DNA of 64,000 nucleotides from Candidatus Nitrosopelagicus sp. (lineage in GTDB: Archaea > Thermoproteota > Nitrososphaeria > Nitrososphaerales > Nitrosopumilaceae), in the NCBI GenBank assembly GCA_028345295.1, contig JAOMDA010000001.1:62001-126000 (forward strand), read 5' to 3'. A program made the position numbers and the translations under genes. Positions 48,443 through 57,785 of this stretch are shown one piece after another; the first letter of the stretch is position 1, and each line of letters starts with the position of its first letter. A model generated the notes under the pieces. The model did not search any database. It was not told the DNA's origin and saw only the letters and a program-made list of their open reading frames with translations.

Positions 48443-49183
48443 ATGATACTAATCAAACTGGGTGGTTCCATTATCACTAACAAAGAAAGACCACTATCAC
48501 CTAGAAAAAAGACAATAGAAAATATTCTGAAACAAATTAAGAAAATCAAAGAACCTGTGATAATAGTCCACGGAGGAGGCTCTTATGGTCATTATTGGTC
48601 TCTCAAATATGACATGCATACAAAACCAGCAAAAAATGATATGCGTGGTGTAGCAATTGTAAAAAATTCTATGGTGGAACTAAACAAGATAATTCTAGAC
48701 ATTGCAGTAAAAAATAGAATTAATGCCTATTGTTTACCACCAACTGACTTCATGAATGGAAACAAGCCAATTAAAAATAAAATTCTAACAATAAGTGACA
48801 TCTCAAAATCAGGCTTGACACCCGTCACATTTGGTGACGCATTATGGTTTGGTCAAAAAAAATCCTTCATCTTATCAGGTGACGTAATAATGAGTACACT
48901 TGCAAAAATTCTAAGACCAAGGTTAACTATTTTTGTATTAAATGTAGATGGGGTATACTCTAACATTAAATCCAAAAAACTAATCTATGATTTCAAAAAA
49001 GATGCACCAAAAATTGCAACAAATTCAATGGATGTTACTGGAGGAATGACAAGGAAAATTACAGAAGCAGTCAAAATCTCCAAGGCTGGTATGAAAGTAT
49101 TTTTTGTAAATGGTAACAAACCCCAAAGAATTTCCGATGCTGTAACAGGAAAAAAATTTGAGGGGACTATGTTTAGGAGTTAG
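48443..49183 (+). CDS. ipk: Isopentenyl phosphate kinase
   Basis: 246 aa amino-acid-kinase fold. ILIKLGGSIITNK, the IPK-specific His in VHGGGSYGHYW, and NVDGVYSN, TGGMTRKI. It makes isopentenyl diphosphate in the archaeal modified mevalonate route. Placed between mevalonate kinase and IDI, consistent with the pathway order. Confidence 0.93.
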   Translation: MILIKLGGSIITNKERPLSPRKKTIENILKQIKKIKEPVIIVHGGGSYGHYWSLKYDMHTKPAKNDMRGVAIVKNSMVELNKIILDIAVKNRINAYCLPPTDFMNGNKPIKNKILTISDISKSGLTPVTFGDALWFGQKKSFILSGDVIMSTLAKILRPRLTIFVLNVDGVYSNIKSKKLIYDFKKDAPKIATNSMDVTGGMTRKITEAVKISKAGMKVFFVNGNKPQRISDAVTGKKFEGTMFRS

Positions 49184-49184
49184 A

Positions 49185-49823
49185 ATGGACGAATATGTAA
49201 TACTAGTTGATGGAAACGATCATCCAATAGGAAAAGAAGAAAAAGTAAAATGCCATTTACCAGATGGCAAACTTCATAGAGCATTTACTGCGTTAATCTA
49301 CAACAAAGAAGGAAAATTACTTCTAACACGAAGAAGTAACTCAAAAATGCTATGGCCAGATGACTGGGATGGAACGGTTGCAAGTCATCCTAGGGAATCT
49401 GAGAGTTATGTATCATCAGCCGAGCGTAGAATGCCTGAAGAGATTGGCATAACATGTAAAATGAATTATGTGAATAAATTCGAGTATCATGTTCCATACA
49501 AAGACATTGGTTCAGAAAATGAGGTTTGTGGAACATTAATGGGAGTTATAGATGATTTTGACGAGTCATGTTTGATAAAAGATGAGATTTCTGAAATTAG
49601 GTGGATTACACCTAATGAATTAAAGACTGAATTAGAAAATAACAGAGATGTTTACTGTCCATGGATGGTAATAGCATTATACTTTCTTGATGAGTGCGAA
49701 TCTGATACAAAAGAAAAATTCAATTCGTTAATCTCAAATTGGACCACAGATGAATTGAAGACTACATATGAAAACGCAATTAAACATTACATTCCTCAAG
49801 ATAATTGGAGATTAGTAAAATGA
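49185..49823 (+). CDS. idi: Isopentenyl-diphosphate isomerase, type I (Nudix)
   Basis: 212 aa from ATG 49185. Nudix-fold IDI: HRAFTALIYNKEGKLLLTRRS, WPDDWDGTVASHPRE, and conserved Glu in SENEVCGTLMG (about residue 113). The position of the catalytic Cys in E. coli IDI is Ala here (A66 in GTVASHP). Isomerises IPP to DMAPP. It shares an ATGA overlap with the next gene. Confidence 0.88.
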   Translation: MDEYVILVDGNDHPIGKEEKVKCHLPDGKLHRAFTALIYNKEGKLLLTRRSNSKMLWPDDWDGTVASHPRESESYVSSAERRMPEEIGITCKMNYVNKFEYHVPYKDIGSENEVCGTLMGVIDDFDESCLIKDEISEIRWITPNELKTELENNRDVYCPWMVIALYFLDECESDTKEKFNSLISNWTTDELKTTYENAIKHYIPQDNWRLVK

Positions 49824-50803
49824 ATACATCTGAATCAATCAAAAAAAATGCAGTTTTAGTAAACAAATTCTTGAGAAATGAGCTAAAGGGGGAACCAAAA
49901 CAGCTGTATGACGCAGCATCACACTTGATCATTCACGGAGGAAAACGTCTAAGACCATATCTTGTATTGAAGAGTTGTAAGGTTTTAGGTGGAAGACAAT
50001 CTGATGCTATGGTGGCAGCAAGCTCTGTTGAGATGATTCATAATTTTACATTAGTTCATGACGATATTATGGATAATGATGAGATGCGGCACGGAGTACC
50101 CACTACTCACAAGAAATTTGATATGCCATTAGCAATTTTGGCTGGCGATGTTTTGTATTCAAAAGCGTATCATACAATATCTGCAAACTCAAAGCTTTCA
50201 GCAAGCTATACCGCACAACTTGTGAAAAAACTATCAAAAGCATGTGTAGAAATTTGCGAAGGCCAGGTAGATGATATCAAACTTGCTGAAAACAAGCGAA
50301 TTCCAACTGAACAAGAATATATCAAAATGATAGAGAAAAAAACTGCGGTTCTTTTTGAGGTATCATGTGCAATGGGTGCAATATGTGCCAAAAAGAAACC
50401 AAAAGACGTGAAAAACCTTTCATCATTCGGACGTAATCTTGGAATTGCATTTCAGATAACAGATGACCTGATTGGAATAATGGGTGATAGTAAAATTACT
50501 AAAAAGCCTGTAGGAAATGATATTCGAGAAGGGAAAAAGTCACTACCAATACTTCTAGCAATTCGAAAGGCAAAAGGAAAAGACAAACAAAAGATAATCA
50601 AAGTTTTTGGTAAAGCTAATGCTTCAAAAAAAGATGTCCAAACTGCAGTAAACACAATCCGCTCATTGGGAATTGAAGAAGTAGTTAGGAGAAAAGCACT
50701 TGGATATGCAAACAAAGCAACAAAATCACTTGATCCCTATTCTGGAACTAATACAAAAGAGATGATTAGTTTATTAGACTTTGTTGTAAAACGAAGTCTT
50801 TAA
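49820..50803 (+). CDS. Polyprenyl synthetase, probably GGPP synthase
   Basis: 327 aa from ATG 49820 (TGA overlap with idi). First Asp motif HDDIMDND (DDIMD form) and second QITDDLIG; GGKRLRPYLV before them binds IPP. Product chain length is set by residues before the first motif, which I did not model; GGPP for archaeol is the likely product. Last gene of the mevalonate-to-GGPP cluster. Confidence 0.9.
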   Translation: MNTSESIKKNAVLVNKFLRNELKGEPKQLYDAASHLIIHGGKRLRPYLVLKSCKVLGGRQSDAMVAASSVEMIHNFTLVHDDIMDNDEMRHGVPTTHKKFDMPLAILAGDVLYSKAYHTISANSKLSASYTAQLVKKLSKACVEICEGQVDDIKLAENKRIPTEQEYIKMIEKKTAVLFEVSCAMGAICAKKKPKDVKNLSSFGRNLGIAFQITDDLIGIMGDSKITKKPVGNDIREGKKSLPILLAIRKAKGKDKQKIIKVFGKANASKKDVQTAVNTIRSLGIEEVVRRKALGYANKATKSLDPYSGTNTKEMISLLDFVVKRSL

Positions 50804-50812
50804 CAGAATTTC

Positions 50813-51046
50813 TTAGGGATCTAATTCACCAACATCAAGGATGTATTGGTTTACACATTCCTGTGTTTGACTAGAGTTATGATCAAGCATTTCCTCGCCA
50901 CATGTAGGGCAAATTAACTTAGTTCTAGAGGCATATACAACTGGATTTCTTGCTTCTCTGGTAAAACGCCATAAACATTTTTCTCTCTTTTCTTTGTGAT
51001 GATTTCTTAGATCCTCATTACAAATTGGACATGCAGTAGTTATCAT
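50813..51046 (-). CDS. Small protein with two Cys-His zinc motifs
   Basis: 77 aa. CPICNEDLRNHHKEKREKC and CPTCGEEMLDHNSSQTQEC are two CxxC...H...C type motifs, likely one zinc each. Basic middle (RFTREARNPVVYASR). Convergent with GGPP synthase (10-nt gap) and downstream of the ABC permease on the same strand. No family recognised. Confidence 0.6.
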   Translation of the reverse strand: MITTACPICNEDLRNHHKEKREKCLWRFTREARNPVVYASRTKLICPTCGEEMLDHNSSQTQECVNQYILDVGELDP

Positions 51047-51095
51047 GCTACCTTAGGTGAGATACCAGCTGTTTTAACAATTCCAGTAGGGATAA

Positions 51096-51914
51096 TTATT
51101 TCTTAGATAATAATCCTAGAGATCTTATTCCCATTGTTGCAGCAAGTAATCCAATTGAGAACAAAACTATGGTTCCAGCAGGAGTAATATCAAATATGTA
51201 TGAAATTAAAATTCCTGAAAGAACTGAAAATACAGAAAAGCTTATTGAAATTATTGCAGTTTGTTTGAAACCCCTACCGTACATAATTGCTGTAACATTT
51301 GGAATAACAAATAGTGCTGAAATTAATAATACACCGACAAGCTGAATTGATGTAACAACAGTAAGTCCTGCCATAAATATAATCAAATAATTAATTTTTT
51401 CTACTGAAATTCCACTAACTTTAGCCTGTTCTTCGTTAAATGTAGAATAGAGAATTTGTCTATACAATAATAAAATTACAATTAAAATACCTCCGGTTAA
51501 GGCTAAAATCAAAACTGTATCATTTACACTAATGAGAAGAATACTTCCAAATAGAAAACTAAAGATATCAATTGAAAAGCCTCCTGAAAAACTAATAATT
51601 ACAAGTCCAGTTGCTATGCCGGAGGATAATAGTACTGCAATTGAGGCGTCACCGGATATGTTGTATCTATCCTTAATTTTTGTAATAATTAATGCACTAA
51701 TTATTGATACACCATATGCAGTCCATAATGGATAAACTCCAGCAAATAGACCCAATGCAATTCCACCAAATGATGAATGCGCAAGTGCATCACCAAATAA
51801 AGAATAACGTCTTAAAACTAAAAACAATCCAATAACAGAACATAAAATTGCTATTGCAATTCCAGAAATTAATGCTCTATGCATAAAGCTGTAAGTTAGA
51901 ATTTCAAAAGACAT
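51096..51914 (-). CDS. Metal ABC transporter permease (ZnuB/MntB type)
   Basis: 272 aa, about seven to eight membrane helices. GDALAHSSFGGIALGL near residue 36 and GVLLISALFVIPNVTA are hallmarks of the zinc/manganese family 9 permeases. Transports with the adjacent ATPase and binding protein. Starts 2 nt after the ATPase stop. Confidence 0.93.
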   Translation of the reverse strand: MSFEILTYSFMHRALISGIAIAILCSVIGLFLVLRRYSLFGDALAHSSFGGIALGLFAGVYPLWTAYGVSIISALIITKIKDRYNISGDASIAVLLSSGIATGLVIISFSGGFSIDIFSFLFGSILLISVNDTVLILALTGGILIVILLLYRQILYSTFNEEQAKVSGISVEKINYLIIFMAGLTVVTSIQLVGVLLISALFVIPNVTAIMYGRGFKQTAIISISFSVFSVLSGILISYIFDITPAGTIVLFSIGLLAATMGIRSLGLLSKK

Positions 51915-51916
51915 GA

Positions 51917-52639
51917 TTAATGATGATGCATGTGTTCCTGCATTGATGCTTCAGAATATTGTTTAACAAGCTCATCATCAGAAAAGAATTTTTCAGATTC
52001 TCCATGAAAAAATAATGTTCGATTCAAACATGCAACATGGTTTGCTAATTTATTTACTGCATCCAAATCATGAGAAGACCAAATAATTGTAATTCCTTGT
52101 TTAGAATTTAATTTTTTAAGAATACTAAAGAATAATTCTATGCTTTGTTGATCAACACCTGTAACAGGTTCATCTAAAATCAAAATTTTTGGATTATTTA
52201 CTAAGGCTTTTGCAATAAATACACGTTGTAATTGTCCACCAGATAATTCACCTATTCTTCTGTTACGAAGTTCATGTATCCATAATTGCTGCAAAATTTC
52301 ATCGATTTTATTTTCATCAGATTCAGTTCTCAATCCCATTCTTACAACATCACTAACTGTTGCAGGAAAATTTTTTTCAAATTCAGGTTTTTGTGGGACA
52401 TATCCAATTTCTTTATGATATTTTTTTGATTTTTTAATATCCTGTTCAAAAAATTTGATTGTTCCAGTATATGTTGTATTTAGACCCAGCATTGAATCAA
52501 AAAGTGTAGATTTACCTGCACCGTTAGGCCCAATTATGCCTAAGAAATCACCTTCCTTTACTACAAAACTTACATCATCTAATGCCTTTACTTCTGGATA
52601 TTTGACTGTGAGATTTGATATTTCTACAGCATTCAACAT
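51917..52639 (-). CDS. Metal ABC transporter ATP-binding protein
   Basis: 240 aa. Walker A GPNGAGKST, Q-loop YVPQKPEFE, signature LSGGQLQRVF and Walker B ILILDEPVTGVD. C-terminal His cluster MHHH may bind metal. Overlaps the substrate-binding protein gene by 7 nt. Confidence 0.95.
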   Translation of the reverse strand: MLNAVEISNLTVKYPEVKALDDVSFVVKEGDFLGIIGPNGAGKSTLFDSMLGLNTTYTGTIKFFEQDIKKSKKYHKEIGYVPQKPEFEKNFPATVSDVVRMGLRTESDENKIDEILQQLWIHELRNRRIGELSGGQLQRVFIAKALVNNPKILILDEPVTGVDQQSIELFFSILKKLNSKQGITIIWSSHDLDAVNKLANHVACLNRTLFFHGESEKFFSDDELVKQYSEASMQEHMHHH

Positions 52640-53886
52640 AATGCCTCGCTCAAATTTTCGAGATTTTTAGTCATTTTAGAGACATAATTTTCTTCATTTG
52701 AGACAATTTCTAGAGGAGATAAAACGAGAACTTTTCCGCCAATTTCATCTGCAATAACTTGAGATGTTTTTGTAGAGGTACTTTCTTCAGCAAAAATTAT
52801 TTTAATGTTTAATTTTTTTGCAGTAGAAATAATTTTTTCTAATGTTTTTGGAGTAACATCACCATGCGGATCAGTTGAAGCAACAATTGTATGTTGAGTT
52901 AAACCATATTCTTCAGCAAAGTATGAAAACGCATCATGGAAAGTTATAAAATCAGATCTACATCCAGATAGTTCAGTTCTAATTTTTGAATCAAGCAAAT
53001 CTAATTCTTTAATATAGATTTCAGCATTAGATTGATAATAATTTTTATTCATAGGATCAGAGTTGGATAAAGCATTTGCAATGTTTTTAGCTTGTAATTG
53101 TGCATATACCGGATTTAGCCAAATGTGTGGATCTTGACCACCATGATCATGTCCATCATGATCATCTTCTTTTGCATGCTCATCATGTACATCTTCACCA
53201 GAAACTAAGTGGTGAATTTCTTCTAATCCATGTGAACCTTCAATGTGTCCATCTTCAATTTCATGTAACAAATGTTCAATATCTTCAATTGCACCTATTC
53301 CATGACCATGTCCATCACCCTCATGCTCATGAAGTATTTCTTCTATAGCTTCAATTGATTGTAATTCGGTCATATGTCCATGTTCAAATTCTTCAATTAC
53401 ACTTGCAATCTCTTCATAAAATTCTTCTATGTGAGAATCATCATCATGTTCATCTTCGTTTGCATGTTCATCATGTTCATCTTCTTTTGCATGTTCATCA
53501 TGTTCATCATGTTCAATTGAAATTCCGTTACTTGTGTCAACAATGATTCCTTGATAATTAGATAAATCTAATGAACTAACCCAATTTTCATAGCCTAGAC
53601 CATTGATAATTATCATATCAGATTTTTCCAATCTTTCGGTATCTCTAATGGTAGGCTCCCAATCATGTGGATTGATGCCCATGGGTATTAACAAAAATGA
53701 ATCAATCTTCTCTTTTCCTATATTTTGTGAAAATTCGTGAAGAAAACCGGCAGAAGTGACTATTTGTAATTTTGAATTATCAGTAGTAGAAATCTCTGAA
53801 TTAAGATTAGTTTGAGAGACTGCAAGAGAAGCTAATGTAATTACAACTACTATTGCAATTATCGCTAGTTTAATCTGAATATTCAT
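52633..53886 (-). CDS. Metal ABC transporter substrate-binding protein, His-rich
   Basis: 417 aa from ATG 53886. Signal/lipid-type N-terminal helix, then ZnuA-like fold with INPHDWEPT and DPHIWLNP, metal ligands His, and ADSTDPHGDVTP. Between them lies a long His/Asp/Glu-rich insertion (about 125-250, DEHDEHAKEDEHDEH repeats), typical of ZnuA and likely zinc-buffering. Zn is most likely; Ni or Mn cannot be excluded. Confidence 0.9.
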   Translation of the reverse strand: MNIQIKLAIIAIVVVITLASLAVSQTNLNSEISTTDNSKLQIVTSAGFLHEFSQNIGKEKIDSFLLIPMGINPHDWEPTIRDTERLEKSDMIIINGLGYENWVSSLDLSNYQGIIVDTSNGISIEHDEHDEHAKEDEHDEHANEDEHDDDSHIEEFYEEIASVIEEFEHGHMTELQSIEAIEEILHEHEGDGHGHGIGAIEDIEHLLHEIEDGHIEGSHGLEEIHHLVSGEDVHDEHAKEDDHDGHDHGGQDPHIWLNPVYAQLQAKNIANALSNSDPMNKNYYQSNAEIYIKELDLLDSKIRTELSGCRSDFITFHDAFSYFAEEYGLTQHTIVASTDPHGDVTPKTLEKIISTAKKLNIKIIFAEESTSTKTSQVIADEIGGKVLVLSPLEIVSNEENYVSKMTKNLENLSEALC

Positions 53887-53927
53887 AGAAAAAATCGTGC
53901 CTAGATTATTAATAAATGTATAAAAAG

Positions 53928-53937
53928 TTAATAACAT
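53928..53937. promoter_or_regulatory. Direct repeat TTAATAACAT, copy 1
   Basis: In the divergent region between the metal transporter and the NikR-like gene; paired with the copy at 53960-53969. Confidence 0.4.
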
Positions 53938-53959
53938 TTAGTTAAAATTTTTATGTTTC

Positions 53960-53969
53960 TTAATAACAT
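53960..53969. promoter_or_regulatory. Direct repeat TTAATAACAT, copy 2
   Basis: Second copy, 32 bp from the first (three turns of DNA), directly before the NikR-like start at 53977; a possible operator for that regulator. Confidence 0.4.
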
Positions 53970-53976
53970 ATGACAT

Positions 53977-54360
53977 ATGCCAATAGTCTCTATATCACTA
54001 ACTGAAGAAATTCTCAAAGAAATTGATTCGTTGCAAAAGAATCTAGGATTCTCAGGAAGGTCAGATGCGATTAGGGCGGGAATACGAAGTTTTGTTGCAG
54101 AAGAAAAGCAAAAAGAGGATCTTTCTGGAAATGTAAATGCCATCTTGCTAGTAGTGCATAATGACGAGTATGATAATCAAGTAAACGGAATCAAGCACTC
54201 ATACGAGGATCTCATTACAACCCATCTTCACAGCAAGATAGAGGGAGACAAGTGCATGGAACTTTTCATGTTAAAAGGAGAGGCGGGTTCTGTTAGCTCT
54301 ATTACTAAGGATTTTCAAATTAACAAAAGAATGGATACTGTAAAGTTAGTGACGCTATAG
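53977..54360 (+). CDS. NikR-like ribbon-helix-helix metal regulator
   Basis: 127 aa. N-terminal RHH domain (VSISLTEEILKEIDSLQKN, GFSGRSDAIRAGIRSF) and C-terminal ACT-like metal domain. His83-x-His85 and Cys93 match the HxH...C ligands of NikR, but the loop between is two residues longer than in E. coli; a further His74 is near. Regulates a metal uptake system; adjacent divergent transporter is the natural target. gltX follows with no gap. Confidence 0.85.
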   Translation: MPIVSISLTEEILKEIDSLQKNLGFSGRSDAIRAGIRSFVAEEKQKEDLSGNVNAILLVVHNDEYDNQVNGIKHSYEDLITTHLHSKIEGDKCMELFMLKGEAGSVSSITKDFQINKRMDTVKLVTL

Positions 54361-56076
54361 ATGAACGAAGAAGAAATAAAAAAAGAAATTAGAAAATTTG
54401 CACTACAAAATGCTGCAGAACATGAAGGACAAACAAGAGATAAAACAATTCTTGCAAAAATTTTAGGATCTATCCCAGAACTGAGGCAGAAAGTACAGGA
54501 GATATCACCAGTCATAGTAGAAATAGTTTCTGAGATTAATCAAATTCCATTAGAGCAACAGAAAAAGGAAATCACTGAAAAATATCCAGAACTTTTACGG
54601 GTTGAACAAAAAAAACCTGAACAAAATGTTCTACCTGCCCTAAGAAATATTGAAGGAAAAACAATAATTACAAGATTTCCACCTGCACCAAATGGATACC
54701 CTCACATAGGTCATGCAAAGGCTGCAATAATAAGTGAAGAATATGCAAAAATGTATGGTGGAAAGATTATTCTCAGATATGAGGATACAAATCCTGGAAC
54801 TGAGCGATTAGAATATTATGCTGCAATCAAAGTTGGAATGGATTGGCTTGGAATACAATTTGACAAGATAGAACATGTTTCTGATAACTTAGAAAATCTA
54901 TATGAGAATGCCGAGAAATTAATAAAATCCAATGATGCCTATGTTTGTACTTGTAAACAAGATACCATAAGTAAAAACCGTAGAGAAATGACAGAATGTG
55001 AATGTACAAGACGAAGCATGCAAGAAAATGAACAAATGTGGCATGAAATGTTTGGAGAGAAAAAATTCAAGGAAGGTCAAGCATTATTACGATTTAGAGG
55101 AGACATGAAATCTGGAAACACGACAATGCGTGATCCTACATTATTTAGGATAAATACCAAAAAACATGCACGGGCAGACCAAAAATATCGTGTCTGGCCA
55201 ACATATGACTTTGCAGGCATAATTTTCGATAGTAATTCAGGCGTAACACATGCCATGCGCTCAAAGGAGTTTGAACTGCGAAAAGAGCTACATTATAACA
55301 TACTAGATAAACTTGGTATGGAAAAAGCAGAATTCATCTTTTTTGGAAGACTTGATCTTGAAGGAATGCCTGTCTCAAAAAGTGAACTAAAACCACTAAT
55401 CGAGGATGGCAAAATTCCCTGGTATGATGATCCACGACTTCCTACATTAGAGGGCTTAAGGCGTAGGGGAATAAAACCAGAAGCAGTAAGAAAATTTATC
55501 CTTTCACTTGGATTGACAAAAAATGATACAAATTCACCATTTGCAACACTTGAGGCATTTAACAAAAAAATTATTGATTCAGAAAGTGTTCGACTACACA
55601 TGGTAAGTAATCCAAAGAAAATGAAGATATCAAACTTTGAACCTAAAGAAATAACACTTTCAAATCATCCTACAAAGGATCTTGGAAAAAGAACAGTAAT
55701 GGTTAACGGTATTTTATTAATTTCAGGTTCTGATGTTGCAGAGATGAAAGTAGGAGAAAATATACGATTACTAGGACTGGGTGTTGTAAAAATAAATGGT
55801 TTGACAGACGAAATTGATGCTGAATTAATCGATAATTCAGTAAATACCGAAAAAAAGATTCAATGGGTTGCAGGTAATGATGCACTACAAATTAAGGCAA
55901 TTATTCCAGATTTACTATTCATTGATGAGAAATTTAACAAAGATAGTTTGCAGACCCATCAGGTAATCACAGAATCTGCATATTCAAATTTAAAGGACGA
56001 CTCGGAAATTCAGTTTGTTAGACTTGGATACTACAGAAAAGAATCATCTCATCAAGCCATATTCAGTCACAAGTGA
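54361..56076 (+). CDS. gltX: Glutamate--tRNA ligase, archaeal type
   Basis: 571 aa. HIGH-like FPPAPNGYPHIGHAKAA, archaeal class Ib body, and a KMSKS-equivalent MPVSKSELKPL. A helical N-terminal extension of about 100 residues comes first. Probably also charges tRNA-Gln to be fixed by GatDE. Start ATG immediately follows the NikR-like stop. Confidence 0.93.
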   Translation: MNEEEIKKEIRKFALQNAAEHEGQTRDKTILAKILGSIPELRQKVQEISPVIVEIVSEINQIPLEQQKKEITEKYPELLRVEQKKPEQNVLPALRNIEGKTIITRFPPAPNGYPHIGHAKAAIISEEYAKMYGGKIILRYEDTNPGTERLEYYAAIKVGMDWLGIQFDKIEHVSDNLENLYENAEKLIKSNDAYVCTCKQDTISKNRREMTECECTRRSMQENEQMWHEMFGEKKFKEGQALLRFRGDMKSGNTTMRDPTLFRINTKKHARADQKYRVWPTYDFAGIIFDSNSGVTHAMRSKEFELRKELHYNILDKLGMEKAEFIFFGRLDLEGMPVSKSELKPLIEDGKIPWYDDPRLPTLEGLRRRGIKPEAVRKFILSLGLTKNDTNSPFATLEAFNKKIIDSESVRLHMVSNPKKMKISNFEPKEITLSNHPTKDLGKRTVMVNGILLISGSDVAEMKVGENIRLLGLGVVKINGLTDEIDAELIDNSVNTEKKIQWVAGNDALQIKAIIPDLLFIDEKFNKDSLQTHQVITESAYSNLKDDSEIQFVRLGYYRKESSHQAIFSHK

Positions 56077-56079
56077 TTA

Positions 56080-56946
56080 ATGATGAAAATAGCAAGTATA
56101 AGAAAAGGAGAAAATGAAACATATGGTCTAGTCCAAGATGACAAAATTGCTACAAAAGATGATATTACATATTCTACTGGCGTACCAATTCCAATAAATG
56201 TAAGAGATTTTTTGTTTGATGGTTGGCTGCAAGAGATAAAATCAAAATATTCAAAGATATCATTTAATCATGATTTGGCTGAATTTGAGATTTTGGCACC
56301 CCTGCCAAATCCCCAAAAAATAGTCTGCCTTGCATTCAATTACATTGACCATGCCAAAGAGCAGGAACTTACGCCTCCAAGCGAGCCTTCTATCTTCATA
56401 AAGCCTCGTACAACGCTATGTGGTACAAATAGTGATATCATATGTCCTAGATTTGTCAAAGAATTAGATTATGAGGTTGAGCTTGCCGTAATCATAGGTA
56501 AAAAATGTAAAAATGTATCAGAAGAAGAAGCGATGAGCCAAGTATTTGGTTACATGGTTTTCAATGATGTATCTGCAAGAGACATACAATTTCAAGATAA
56601 GCAATTTACAAGAGGTAAATCCTTTGATACATTTGCACCATGTGGTCCATGGATAATAACAAGAGATGAAATTGATGAACCACAAAATCTTCGCCTATTG
56701 ACAAATATTAACGGCGAGCAAAGACAGAATTCAAATACAAAAAATATGTATCTAAAAATTCCGCAAATTATCTCAAAGCTTAGTAAGGTGATGACGTTAG
56801 AACCTGGTGATATAATATCCACTGGTACGCCAGAAGGAGTAGCGCTAAAAAATCCTGATATACCATTCCTAAAAGATGGTGACAAAATTCACATGGAGAT
56901 AGAAAAACTTGGTGCAATACAAAATACTATAAGATTTATTGATTAA
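56080..56946 (+). CDS. Fumarylacetoacetate hydrolase family protein
   Basis: 288 aa. Motifs VCLAFNYIDHAKEQ, Mg ligands around KELDYEVELAVIIGKK, NDVSARDIQFQ and GDIISTGTPEGVALKN. Family includes hydrolases and decarboxylases of acylpyruvates and oxaloacetate; substrate unknown. ATGs at 56080 and 56083, 3 nt after gltX. Its end overlaps the convergent GNAT gene by 4 nt. Confidence 0.85.
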   Translation: MMKIASIRKGENETYGLVQDDKIATKDDITYSTGVPIPINVRDFLFDGWLQEIKSKYSKISFNHDLAEFEILAPLPNPQKIVCLAFNYIDHAKEQELTPPSEPSIFIKPRTTLCGTNSDIICPRFVKELDYEVELAVIIGKKCKNVSEEEAMSQVFGYMVFNDVSARDIQFQDKQFTRGKSFDTFAPCGPWIITRDEIDEPQNLRLLTNINGEQRQNSNTKNMYLKIPQIISKLSKVMTLEPGDIISTGTPEGVALKNPDIPFLKDGDKIHMEIEKLGAIQNTIRFID

Positions 56947-57740
56947 AGTATTTTTTCTACAAGATAGAATGGAAATTTCTTTTGTATAGACACTATTGGA
57001 ATTTCATCTTGTTGTGTAAGAATTCTTAACTTTGAATAGTTTTTTTCTAGAGCCAAACGTTGAACATACTGGATAAATTTTTGTATACCATAAGATTTCC
57101 CAAAGAGAATTGTCAGTATCATTGTATTATCAAATGATCTTGAATCTGTCATAATACCCAAACTTTGTATTTTTTTATTATCTCTTATGCATAAGATTTG
57201 TCCATCAGAATTTAATCTTTGAAAATTAGATCTGGTTAGAGGAATCCATCTCCACGATTCAACAAATCGTAATTCTGAGTAATTTAGTTCATCATAATCT
57301 ACAGAATCAAATAGTGAAGAATACGAAGTCTTCTTTGATTCAACAGCAAAATAATTCCATTGTGATTTTATTTCATAGCCAATCTTTGCTGCAAGATTAA
57401 GTGAAGGAACATTTTCTGATTCAATTAGCATGTCAGCGTGACTTATACCCAAATCATGTGCGTTTCTTTCAAGATGTGATATTAGCAATTCAGCAAATCC
57501 CTTCCTTCTGTAATCCTGTCTAACCCTGATACCTTCTATCCATAACATTTTTTCTTCCGAATATATTACACCATGGCACATTGCAATTGGTTCATTATTC
57601 TCTTCTAGTATTACAAGCTCACCTTCATTTGTCCATGAATCATAAACTTCGTGAATATAATCACCCCACGAGAAAGTATTTGTACAAAAACCCAATATTT
57701 GCTGTTTATCAGACGCGACTGGTTTACGAATTTGTGTCAA
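56943..57740 (-). CDS. GNAT-family N-acetyltransferase
   Basis: 265 aa, start TTG. The acetyl-CoA motif RVRQDYRRKGFAELLISHLER is at about 76-96, with a shorter second part after residue 150. Acceptor unknown; small amines or protein N-termini are possible. Confidence 0.8.
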   Translation of the reverse strand: MTQIRKPVASDKQQILGFCTNTFSWGDYIHEVYDSWTNEGELVILEENNEPIAMCHGVIYSEEKMLWIEGIRVRQDYRRKGFAELLISHLERNAHDLGISHADMLIESENVPSLNLAAKIGYEIKSQWNYFAVESKKTSYSSLFDSVDYDELNYSELRFVESWRWIPLTRSNFQRLNSDGQILCIRDNKKIQSLGIMTDSRSFDNTMILTILFGKSYGIQKFIQYVQRLALEKNYSKLRILTQQDEIPIVSIQKKFPFYLVEKIL

Positions 57741-57771
57741 GTATAATAAGAAAAAATATTAAGAATAATTA

Positions 57772-57779
57772 AAGGAGAT
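57772..57779 (+). promoter_or_regulatory. Ribosome binding site of Rieske ferredoxin gene
   Basis: AAGGAGAT, a strong Shine-Dalgarno match 6 nt before ATG 57786; selects this ATG over TTG 57783. Unusual in a window where most first genes look leaderless. Confidence 0.6.
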
Positions 57780-57785
57780 CTGTTG

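Noticed and set aside
53100-53546. His/Leu-rich plus-strand frames
   Set aside because: Reverse reading of the His-rich insertion in the metal-binding protein.
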